Below, piece by piece: positions 55,080 through 64,000 of a stretch of DNA of 64,000 nucleotides; within the stretch, counting starts at the first letter, position 1, and each line of letters starts with the position of its first letter. The notes beneath the pieces are model-generated. The model saw only the letters and a list, made by a program, of their open reading frames with translations. It did no database searches and was not told the DNA's origin. The translations under genes and the position numbers were made by a program. The DNA is from Calliopum simillimum (lineage: Eukaryota > Arthropoda > Insecta > Diptera > Lauxaniidae), in the NCBI GenBank assembly GCA_951812925.1, contig OX638368.1, positions 76,676,909 through 76,740,908 of the forward strand, given 5' to 3'.

Positions 55080-56136
55080 CTAAAATAATGTGAAATATAA
55101 TTTTGTATATGTAATATAGGTATGTTAATGTTTTTTGAATATATAGAATATGCAAAATTTCATCAGGGTTTAAAAGCCGTAAGGTCTACTTCATTATCTT
55201 GTTTGGCAAGGAAAAATTATGGAAATTCTGAAGAGGCAAACCTTTTCAAACTGAAATCTCTCGTATAAACTCCATTTCAACAATATGATATACATAAGTA
55301 GTAAATGTCTCATGTTTAATTATGTTTATAAAAAATTTACGAAATTATAAAAATTACTTTCTATAACCATGACTTCTTCTCATTTTTTACTGTATAGACA
55401 ATTTTGCTTCAGTTGGTAACTGTTTTCTTTGAAAGTATAGGCGATCATAAAATTCTTCCACACAATAGTCGTGTTTTAAATAAAAAGTGCTTGCACCCAA
55501 AATTTTTTTTCGGGAAAAGGTTTAGAATGACTCTAGGATGAGACATATATATACGTAGCCGTTTTCCAAAAGTGAACAGCACTTTTTGAATCTAGGGTAA
55601 AAAAACCCATTTTTAGCCCTGGGCTCTGTTCAGGCTTGCAACTGTTCGCTTTTCGCTCACACAGTCCGGTTTTTAAGAGCATTGTCCGGGTCCAGTTCTC
55701 AAACGCAACCGGACTTCAAATATCCGGTTATTTTGAGAACTTAAAATATGCAATTCATTTACTATAGTTGAAGTAGTTTTATTTTCGTTCTCATATAACA
55801 TTTCGTTTTACTGAAACGTAATTACGATGTGGTATTCCATATCGAAGCGCAGAGCACCTTAAAATTGATTCCATTCCGATTCTGATCAAAGTCGGAATTG
55901 AGAACATGCCGGTTTATTTTTTATTTTATTTTATTTTTTATTTTATATGTATCGCAGTGTCAATTGTAAACTATCCTGTCTTAAAAGTCGCATTTTTAAA
56001 ATTTTTTGTTTTATTGCATACTCCATCAGGAAAATCTTATGCCAAAATTTTACGGTCCTAGCTTTAACGGAAAAATTGAAAACGGTTGTAGCAAATGATC
56101 TTCTCTGCAAAATGTTTGAAAATTGTTGTAAACTAT
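55080..56136. other. No gene; intron-like sequence
   Basis: AT-rich DNA. A loose inverted pair (CCGGTTATTTTGAG near 55725 and CGGAATTGAGAACATGCCGG near 55892) and a TTTTATTTTATTTTT microsatellite at about 55915-55950 are the only notable items. Confidence 0.45.
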
Positions 56137-57523
56137 CACGGTGTGCCTTAACCCGTTCTAAATCGGACGTCGTAGCACATCAAATTTTTTTCCAGATTCT
56201 GTTTACTTATCGTTAAAATGATGTGTAAAAAAATTTTCACTCGTGACTTTTTGACAAAATTTTGAGATAATCGCTTTTCCAATTGGGGCATTTTCCCATA
56301 CAAAAAGAAAAAAAAAATTTTTTTAACTACATTAAACAAAAATTAAAATAATCACAATCCATGTGTTTTGCGATGCTAAACGCGAATCCAACCTCAGAAT
56401 TGCTCTATCGTGCATAGTTTATGAGATATTGTAATCTAAAGACCAAAAAAAGTCTTTTTTTGCCATTTTTTTAAGCTATATAACTATGTAACATATCATT
56501 TATTCGTCAAATGTGGCTTAAACACTTGAAAGCCCCAATCTTTTGCTTTAAAACCTAATTTAAATTATATTTATATCTTCATGCTTCTAAGAGATATCGT
56601 AGACCGAAATATAGTCAAGACGGGTTTTTTGCACTTTTGAGTCTTTTTAGGTTAGGATATCTTTGAGGAAAAAAAAGACATCAACATAATTTAAATTAGG
56701 TTTTAAAGGCAAAAATTAGGACTTTAAAGTTGCTTACCAGATTTAACGAAATTAAAATTTCTTTCACATTTTAAACATGTTCAACGAACCGACTACTTCT
56801 AAATTCAGCCGTTTGACACCCGAGTGTTGTTGTTACGTGTATGGCATACGGCTGAATTTTGAAATGGTTGGTTCGTTGAACATGTTTAAAATGTTTAAGA
56901 AATTTTAATTTCGTTAAATCTGGTAAGCAACTTTAAAGTCCTAATCTTTGCCTTTAAAACCTAATTTAAATTATGTTGATGTCTTTTTTTTCCTCAAAGA
57001 TATCCTAACCTAAAAAGACACAAAAGTGCAAAAAACCCGTCTTGACTATATTTCGGTCTACGATATCTCTTAGAAGCATGAAGATATAAATATAATTTAA
57101 ATTAGGTTTTAAAGCAAAAGATTGGGGCTTTCAAGTGTTTAAGCCACATTTGACGAATAAATGATGTGTTACATAGTTATATAGCTTCAAAAAATGGCAA
57201 AAAACTACTTTTTTTGGTATTTAGATTACAATATCTCATAAACTATACACGATAGAGCAATTCTGAGGTTGGATTCGCGTTAAGCATTGCAAAACACATC
57301 GATTGTGATTATTTTAATTTTTGTTTAACGTAGTTAAAAAAAATTTTTTTTTCTTTTTGTATGGGAAAATGCCCCAATTGGAAAAGCGATTATCTCAAAA
57401 TTTAGTCGAAAAGTCACGAGTGAAAATTTTTTTATACATCATTTTAACGATAAGTAAACAGAATCTGGAAAAAAATTTGATGTGCTACGACGTCCGATTT
57501 AGAACGGGTTAAGGCACACCGTG
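56137..57523. mobile_element. FB11: CACGGTG foldback, second copy
   Basis: A 1,387-bp palindrome with the same ends as FB1 (CACGGTGTGCCTTAACCCG) and a 4-bp TSD CTAT (56133-56136 and 57524-57527). It keeps an extra inner palindrome of about 210 bp (56730-56940, block AACATGTTTAAAATGTTTAA) that FB1 lacks, so FB1 is an internally deleted version or this one gained a core. No transposase. Confidence 0.93.
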
Positions 57524-57679
57524 CTATCCTATGTTGAGGGCAGAAGTTACGAAGGAAAAAGGTGAAAAAAAATTCCAAACTATCAAGGGCGTCTCCGATC
57601 CCTAGGAGGCGTTTTGAACCCATTTTTTTTTTTTTTTTTCATTGTCCCAATATGCATTCGTAGTAGTTTTCAAAATTAC
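57524..57679. other. Intron-like spacer
   Basis: Short stretch between FB11 and the donor site (GTAATT on the minus strand) of the next exon. A T tract lies at 57623-57640. Confidence 0.4.
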
Positions 57680-57859
57680 CTTACTCTTGAGGGGGGATTG
57701 AGCTGTTTGCGACATACATATACTATTACCCTGGTCAGATTCAATGAAATGCTTTGAATGAATGCCTGATGTATTTTTCAGCCCTCTCCATTGTTCACTC
57801 AATATGGCCATATCTTCTTCGATTTGTTTTTTTGATACGTAATAAGCAGAAAACAGCAT
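57680..57859 (-). CDS. Probable host exon, possibly first coding exon
   Basis: Sixty open codons on the minus strand, from an ATG (57859) preceded by in-frame stops to the donor AAG|GTAATT in phase 0. The protein begins MLFSAYYVSKKQIEEDMAIL and is rich in polar residues. Composition is clearly less AT-rich than the flanks. It joins in frame to the exon at 54969-55079. No acceptor was found upstream, so it may be the first coding exon, or its 5' edge may be wrong. Not recognised by family. Confidence 0.38.
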
Positions 57860-58755
57860 TTATTATAAGACATGTCATAATAACTTAAATTTTTTGAAAC
57901 GGGCACAGTAAAAACTGACTTGTTAAACTGAAACTTTTTTTGGTGGTTTTATAAATAGTTTTTGATCAGGACTATTGCCATATATGTACTTCTTTTAAAA
58001 AAATTTTAATAGTTTCAAAAGTGATTTTTTTGTACGTCTTTTTTCAAAATGCGATTTCTCCGTAAATATTGAGCGAAAATTAATAAAACTTTTGTGGTAG
58101 TTCTATAAATTTAGAGGAAACCAACTTTTCATAAAAATTTATAAAATTTCTTGTAAATAATGCACTTTTTAACTCATATCGTACCATTGATGCGTTAACG
58201 AATCACCATTTTTTTTCGGTGTAATAGATCTATATACCCGAAGGTTTATGTTTTTGATATTAAAGACCAATCTATTAGCTTTTTTGTAATTTTTTCCACG
58301 CTCTATTTTAAAGGTTAAATGGGCGCCAAAGCGAAACCATGTTTTTGGTACTTTTTTTGAAAATTTGTCAAAAATATTAAAATCTATCAAATGTGGACAA
58401 TACCCACACAGAATGGATTAAAAAAAACTAAACTTATTTTCCGCAGCAATGATTTACATTGCAGATTTCTTATGTGAGTATTATAAAAAAGCGCCGAATT
58501 AGTTGATGGGTCAAAAATCATTTTTTACTATGGTAGGAAAAATACCGAAGAAAAAAAAAAACAGCAGCTGTGAAGTCCATTATCGGCATAAAACCAACAA
58601 GTTTTTTTTGTATGATAGTAGGGGATATTAAAGCTATTACAACTTATTAAAAGTGCATTATTTATAAGAAATTTTTAAAATTTTAATGAAATGTTTATTT
58701 CATCTAAATTTTGAATTATTTTTAGTCCTACCACAAAAGTTTTATAAATTTTCGC
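57860..58755. repeat. FB12: inverted repeat cut by piggyBac
   Basis: Inverted arms at about 58071-58171 and 58648-58755 (shared AAAACTTTTGTGGTAG and AATAATGCACTTTT). The right arm ends at TTTTCGCT where the TTAA of a piggyBac begins. The outer part of the right arm and any TSD are therefore lost. No gene; the frame at 58390-58169 is not supported. Confidence 0.65.
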
Positions 58756-59099
58756 TTAACCCATTCCCCGCCAGCACTTATTTTTTTTGAATTTGATGGT
58801 GATTTTTTGTTTGGGGGGTAAAAGAAGGTTCCTGAGTTCAAATCCGGTTAGCTTTTTCAGCGACCACGCCCCATTTTGCCATGGTGCCCTGATGCCATAT
58901 GGCATCACTGGCGGGAACCTTTAGCAAAAAATTTACTTTGAGTTTTATTTAAAACTCTATTTTTTACACGTATGCATACATATTTTTTGAATAAAAATGG
59001 TAAGTTAGCATACTAATCCGCGGTAGTGTGATATTTGATGAAACATATAACATCAACATGTGCTCAGCCTGAAATTTTAAAATATACCAAAAAAAAGTT

Positions 59100-60600
59100 C
59101 TTTCGCAAAAAATCGCATGTAACTTTAAAGACCTTGATTTCCTCAAGATATTTAAAGGTTTTTTATTTTTCTTTTCTTAATAGTTTTTCCACAAATTTTC
59201 AATAAAGTTTTCCGGCTGAAAAACATACAGTTTGCTATAATATCGTTACGAAAAGACATTCGTCCATAAAAACACTTGAGGAAATAACCTTTTAATATCC
59301 TCAAGTTTCCTCAAGCTTTCCGATTGTTCTTTTACCTTTAGATTTTCCATAATTTTCCCATAAAGGAAAAACACTTTCCGGCTGGGCACATAAAGTTTTA
59401 ACCGTTTATAGTGTTGTTATTATTGCACAGTTTATCATAAAATTACTGAAGTAAGTTACTATACAACCTCCTCAAATTTCCTCAAGTTACAATGCTTTTC
59501 TAATTTCCTCAGTTTTCCCACAATTTTCCACCAAAGTTTTCCGGCTAAAAAATTTTAAATCACACATAACTTTTATTGTGTTAAATATTTTTAAAAGAAA
59601 ATTCTTGAGGAAATCAATCCTTCATACACTTAAGTGTTTTACATTTTTCGAATTTTTCCTCTCATCTCAGGTTTCCCACAATTTTCAATCAAAATTTTCC
59701 GAGAGAGCAGGAAGATTGATTTCCTCAAGAATTTTCTTTCAAAAATATTTAACACAATCAAAGTTATGTCTGATTTAAGATTTTTCAGCCGGAAAACTTT
59801 GGTGGAAAATTGTGGGAAAACTGAGGAAAGTAGAGAAGCGTGCTAAGTTAAGATAGATTGAGGAAAAAAAAGCAAATTTTCGTTTTTTATTTCATATAAT
59901 AATGTTGAAGATTAACAAAATTATGAAAAATTCAATGAATTTAAGCCAGAAAAGTTCGATTAGAAACAATGGGAAAAGTTTGAAGAGAGGAAAATGAGTT
60001 ATTTTGAGGAAATTAAAAATTAATTTCCCTAAGTTTTCTTTAAAAATATTTAATTTTTAAGATTAATTGCAACAGCAAAGTTATAGGTATAGTATTACTG
60101 TTCACAATGCAATAGCAGCAAACCTTTGATTATCTGGAATATCTTGATTGTGGAAAACTTTAATGGAAAATTGAGGGAAAACTATATGGAGATGAAATTT
60201 GGGTTTGCTTGAGGAAACTAGGAGATATTCAGGATTTATTTTTACTAGAAGATGCTGTAGCAAATTTTGAATAATAGTAACGTTATAAGTAGTATAACAA
60301 TCATGTGTTCAGCCGGAAAGTATTTTCAGCTTTGATGGAAAATTGTGGAAAAACTGGCAGTAAGAGTGAAAAATAGAAACTTGAGGAAACTTAAAGAAGC
60401 TAAAAGACAATTTCCTCAAGAACTTTTATTCAAAATTATTCAAAAACTACATAATTATAGATATTTCAACTTTTTTCAGCCGGAAAATTTTGATGGAAAA
60501 TTGTTTGAAAACTAGTGGGAAAATTTAAGTAATGAAACTTGAGGAAATGATGTTCTTTAAAATGTGTTTGATTTTAGTTTGAAAAAGTCTTTTTTGGAGA
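59100..60600. repeat. Inverted array of TTTTCCGGCTG repeats
   Basis: About ten diverged units built from TTTCCTCAAG, CCACAATTTTC and AGTTTTCCGGCTG. Units to the left of about 59650 are in one orientation; those to the right (CAGCCGGAAAACTTT, GGAAAATTGTGGGAAAA, CTTGAGGAAA) are reversed. The most perfect mirror is about 59490-59840. No coding. Confidence 0.78.
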
Positions 60601-60616
60601 TGTAAAAATTTTCCGG

Positions 60617-61524
60617 CTGGGCACATTGAAGTACATCTAACGCATAAATCTACATCGCATCTTTTGCACCTATTTCAGATTTGGTTTTTGCATGGTCTAT
60701 ATTTACATCTAAGTCGATCACATTCACCAACGTAATGAGCGATTCCATCAAAACGTGAATTTTGATCCACTCGATTAGTTCCTTCAATACATTAATTATA
60801 TGGTTCGACTGCCTTTAGACTTTCGACCATTATACGCTTCCATTCTGTTCTACAAAAGAGCGTAGCTATCGATTTTAGATCTCTTCCATGTGAAGTAGAA
60901 GCAACTAAAACGCAATTATTATCATTCCACTTTACAATGGCGATGTCAAATTCCTTGTTTTCTGCAAATTTGATATGCCCACTTTGTTTTTTTTTTTTCA
61001 TGATGTCTTTCCAGGAAGTGGGCATTTGTGTGGAATGCAATTTTCTCTTATGGTTCCCGTTACATTGTAGCCTAGGCTTTACAAATAATTTAAAACTGGG
61101 ATTCCAGTTAATAAATTATCGAAGTAAAAGTGAAATAGGAGGGCACAAACGTCGTCAGGAAGGGCGTTGATCATTTGTAATAGAGCAGCCACAAACTGAA
61201 TGCAACAATACTTTCCTCGGTAAATACCAAAGGACACCAAATACCCTCCAAGAGTGTTCAGACACCATGCAATGAATCTAAATCGAAGAAGTTTGGCTCG
61301 AAAAAACTGTTTGCATGAGAGCAGTCTGAAATACGGGGTCATGGACTCATCAAATGATGCTCAAGGTGAAAGGGATCAATGTGTTTTTTCAGTGTAAAGT
61401 GAATAAAATGGCTTATTTGATTGAAACTATTTCGAGACATGCCAGCAAAAATCGTGGCTTTAATGATCCAACAATCTTCACGATTAACTACAAGCATTGT
61501 AACCAAAGATAAGCATAATCCCAA
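60617..61524 (-). pseudogene. piggyBac transposase pseudogene
   Basis: Pieces in minus-strand order. The N-terminal domain (61524-61350) has AGMSRNSFNQISHFIHF. The first catalytic Asp is in FDESMTPYF (about 61350), then FRFIAWCLNTLGGYLVSF. The second Asp is in FDNLLTGIPVLNYL (about 61100). After a frameshift, the third Asp is in VKWNDNNCVLVAST (about 60910). The C-terminal Cys-rich zinc region is CDRLRCKYRPC to CKRCDVDLCVRC (60620-60720) with one stop inside. About 60 residues between the N-terminal domain and the first Asp are deleted. Known: piggyBac uses a DDD triad and a C-terminal zinc domain and inserts at TTAA. The gene is dead. Confidence 0.85.
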
Positions 61525-61600
61525 TAGTTAGATGCATCCACAATCATTTACAGCACATCTTCATAAAAAACGCTCGAAAAATTCATATAACACCCAGGCC

Positions 61601-62170
61601 CATTCACACGGGGTGGGTTTTTTGGTGTTCAAACCCCCCCAGTTTGATATTTTCCCCATATAAATTATTTACGAATTGAATTATTGAAATAAATGGAAAT
61701 TAATCTACCTCTAAATTTTACATAAGCGGTTCCCGCTAGTGATGCTATATGGCACACTTAAAATATATTCAGGCCTATCACTTAGTAAGGAACAACTTAT
61801 GGAAAAATATAAATGCACTTTAGAAACTACCGTATTACTCTTCAATTTGGCATAATTACTTTTTTCAAAATCGAAATATAAATAAATAATTTTTTGCAAC
61901 TCGACGACGCACAATGGGAGATTGTGGCCACAAATAGGTAAAATTTGAAAGTGCTATGAATTAAAAAAATGTTTACGCCAATCGTCAGATAATACTTAGG
62001 GACGGAAAAAAAACTATAAAAGTTTAAAATTTTGTTTTGGTTTAGCAACACAGTGAGCCCAAAGTTGGACTTTAAACAGAAAAAATGCTCTACAGAACTT
62101 TTAAAATTAGGAACTGCTGGATAAACGCTCTAGTTAGTTTGTTTTAAGCCCGATCCACTAATGTAGCATA
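61601..62170. other. No gene seen
   Basis: Holds the right piggyBac subterminal block (TTCCCGCTAGTGATGC at about 61730). Otherwise AT-rich with no recognised feature. Confidence 0.5.
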
Positions 62171-62790
62171 TCGTTAGAAAGTATATTGTTCCTACTTTGT
62201 TAAAAATATTTTTTTTTTCTTTTGCCGATTTTATGTGAATTATAGTGATTTTTCAAATATTAAAAAAAAAATGGTAAAAATAGAAAAATTGCAAACTTTG
62301 ACATTAAAAAAAAAAAAAAATACATTTTCTGATTTTCATTATTTTTCAATATAATATGTGGCCAAGTATGCTTAATCGATATGCAAAGTCCCTACTGCTT
62401 TTTTTGAGAACTTTTTTTTTTATAAACTTTTTCATATTGTTGTTTTTGACGGGACAAAATACGTTGACTTTTTTGGAACGCTATTTTTAATTCGTTTGCA
62501 TCGAAATATATCAAGATAGCATTTTGTCAAAAAGTACAAGTATTAAGCTTTTAAAAAACATTTGTTTGAGTTTTTATATATGATAGGTGAATTATGGTGA
62601 TCTTTCGAAAATTTAAGCTCAAAAAGCCAAAATCGATAAATTGTACAAACTTTGACATTAAAAAAAAAAAAAAATACATTTTCTGATTTTCATTATTTTC
62701 CAATATAATATGTGGCCAAGTATGCTTAATCGATATGCAAAGTCCCTACTGCCTTTTTTGAGAACTTTTTTTTCTATGAATTTTTTCCTG
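62171..62790. repeat. Two direct repeats of about 355 bp
   Basis: The block CAAACTTTGACATTAAAAAA to AATATAATATGTGGCCAAGT, followed by TATGCAAAGTCCCTACTGC, occurs at about 62295-62405 and again at 62650-62760. Flanking sequence is also related but more diverged. No gene. Confidence 0.8.
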
Positions 62791-62993
62791 TAGCAGTTTT
62801 TGAGAAAAAAAATATTTTATTTCTTTACATTCTGCAACGTTTTACAATATATTTATCAATTTTAAGCTTACAGTCTTCTTAAATTGCAAAAAAAAAATTT
62901 TTTAAGAGAAGTGTGACAGGTAAGGGGTATATTTCCTCCTTTAAATCCCCCTTGGGACTCACCCTTTCTTAAAATAAGCCAAGAGCATATTGA
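62791..62993. other. AT-rich spacer
   Basis: No gene. May hold remnants of Transib-3. Confidence 0.4.
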
Positions 62994-63284
62994 AGGCTAT
63001 ACAACAAACATTATAATTGGTATAATATCATACAAGCACTTCAAATACCAATTGGTAGTCTTTCCGAAAAAGCTCAGGAAGCATCAAACAAAGTTTTTAA
63101 AAGCGCTAGGTTACACAACAGCAGATTGTGCTCTAGAGTAGCAAACAACAAAGACGTTTTGCATCACATGCTGATCTCTTCTGATCCGATTATTAGCCAA
63201 ATCCGAGTAAAACGTGATAAAAAATATAAAGAGTTATCACCAGAAGCTCAAGAGGTGTTGCAATTAAATGAAAAAACTAATTAA
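62994..63284 (+). pseudogene. Transib-3 transposase, C-terminal fragment
   Basis: An open plus-strand segment of 96 codons ending TAA at 63282-63284. It contains IPIGSLSEKAQEASNKVF with the third catalytic Glu in place, then HNSRLCSRVANNKDVLHHML and SSDPIIS. These line up with IGQMTEEAQESCNK, SRAKNVEDVFNRLL and SDPKITS of Transib-1. It differs from both other copies, so it is a third lineage. The upstream codon is a TGA and no earlier transposase sequence is visible. Confidence 0.8.
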
Positions 63285-63580
63285 AATAAATTAATTTTTT
63301 GGTAGGCGTGGCACTGCCCATTTTTCTAGTGCGGATTATTTGTTCTGATGGTCTTTTCATATATACCAAATAATATCTATCTTCGTCAAATATTTTCAGA
63401 AATATGATGAGTTTTTTTTTGAAGGCGTGGCACCGCCCATTTGTCCTAGGAACATTATTTGTCCTGATGATTTTTAAACATTTACCAAATCTCATTTATC
63501 TGCGTCAAAGAGTTTCGGTGATATGATAAGTCAATTTTTTGGGGGGCGTGGCACCACCCACTTTTTTAGTATATAGCTTA
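63285..63580. repeat. Tandem GGCGTGGCACYGCCCA repeat
   Basis: Three units of about 120 bp, each starting with GGCGTGGCACYGCCCA-like sequence (63305, 63424, 63545) followed by ATTATTTGTYCTGATG and a run ending in TTTCRGWRATATGAT. The motif recalls the internal units of the Helitron family. No gene. Confidence 0.75.
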
Positions 63581-64000
63581 GCTTTTTTTTGTACTAGCAT
63601 AATATAAAAACTTTTTTAAAATCGGATACTTAATTTCCGAGTTAATAAGGGACAAATACACAAACAAACAAAATCTATTTTTTATAAAGTAGATTTTCGT
63701 TTATTCCTCATATCTTGAAAACTATAAAAGATAGCGCAAAATTTTTAACATTTTTGAAATAAGCGGGGTCAAGTTATTGAAAACTGATACCCATTTTGAA
63801 AAAAAATTCGGACCACGCCCCAACTTTGTATGGGAGGTAGGCGTGTCCGTCGGCGGATTTTGTTCATATTCACAGATTTTTATTATTTTAATGTAAAAGA
63901 CATCTGTACCAAATCTCAATAGCCTAGCTCTATTATTACTATATATGACCGCCGTTCCATACAAACCCTCCCATTGTGCGACGTCTCGATGCCATAATCC
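63581..64000. repeat. Helitron-like debris at the window end
   Basis: The stretch GGGAGGTAGGCGTGTCCGTC at about 63833 matches the 5' part of the H1-H5 family in reverse orientation (GGCGGTAGGCGTGTCCGTTG). The frame on the minus strand corresponds to the by-product frame of the Helitrons. No gene. Confidence 0.6.

Larger units (their letters stand above)
58756..61600 (-). mobile_element. Decayed piggyBac transposon
   Basis: The left end is TTAACCCATTCCCCGCCAGC at 58756. A subterminal inverted block, CATCACTGGCGGGAACC (58902), has its complement at about 61728-61750. The transposase pseudogene lies on the minus strand (60617-61524). The rest of the left half is a repeat array. I did not find the right TTAA end; it may be lost or lie just beyond 61760. 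Confidence 0.7.

Noticed and set aside
60792..61524. Treating three separate minus-strand frames as three genes
   Set aside because: They are consecutive domains of one piggyBac transposase broken by frameshifts and a deletion.
1..64000. tRNA, rRNA or snRNA genes
   Set aside because: No cloverleaf with A and B boxes or rRNA-like segment was seen on either strand; a covariance-model scan would be needed to be certain.

Overview
The window is AT-rich nuclear DNA of an insect, most likely a higher fly. The evidence is the mobile elements: copia-type elements with an initiator-Met half-tRNA primer site, DD37E mariner, Transib, piggyBac and short DINE-1-like Helitrons. I see no bacterial genes, rRNA, tRNA or CRISPR. 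A tephritid is plausible, but nothing here proves it. Nearly the whole window is a graveyard of nested transposable elements.

Layout. 1-10.1 kb: copia element A, cut by a palindromic CACGGTG foldback (648-1628) and by a Transib transposon (2327-8757). That Transib is itself split by a hAT-type foldback (3889-5739). 11.8-16.4 kb: three more large palindromes. 16.8 kb: a probable host exon on the minus strand resembling a polycystin REJ domain. 17.2-18.5 kb: a full-length DD37E mariner with a frameshift. 18.7-20.7 kb: two end fragments of a second Transib transposase. 21.3-29 kb: five Helitron-like copies and two palindromes, one of them 2.8 kb long with a Helitron in each arm. 29-32 kb: two tandem arrays and a third palindrome type. 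32.2-42.4 kb: copia element B, with a complete Ty3/gypsy element A nested in it (identical LTRs) and a 0.9 kb TIR element that may carry a captured terminal exon. 44.4-53.4 kb: Ty3/gypsy element B, inserted in a satellite-like array. 54.9-57.9 kb: two probable host exons (minus) with the second CACGGTG foldback in the intron between them. 58.8-61.6 kb: a decayed piggyBac. 62.2-64 kb: direct repeats, a third Transib C-terminus and Helitron-like debris.

How the parts fit. No operon or pathway is present. The biology is a history of insertion inside insertion. TSDs and reading frames give relative ages: copia B before gypsy A, copia A before Transib, Transib before the hAT foldback. Most transposases carry small identifiable lesions: an 8-bp duplication in Transib-1, a 13-bp triplication in mariner, an integrase Glu-to-Gln change in copia B, and one stop codon in gypsy B pol. 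The most unusual feature is the concentration of kilobase-scale inverted repeats with 3-, 4- and 8-bp TSDs, which means several transposon superfamilies. At least three of them share CACRGTG ends and a 4-bp TSD.
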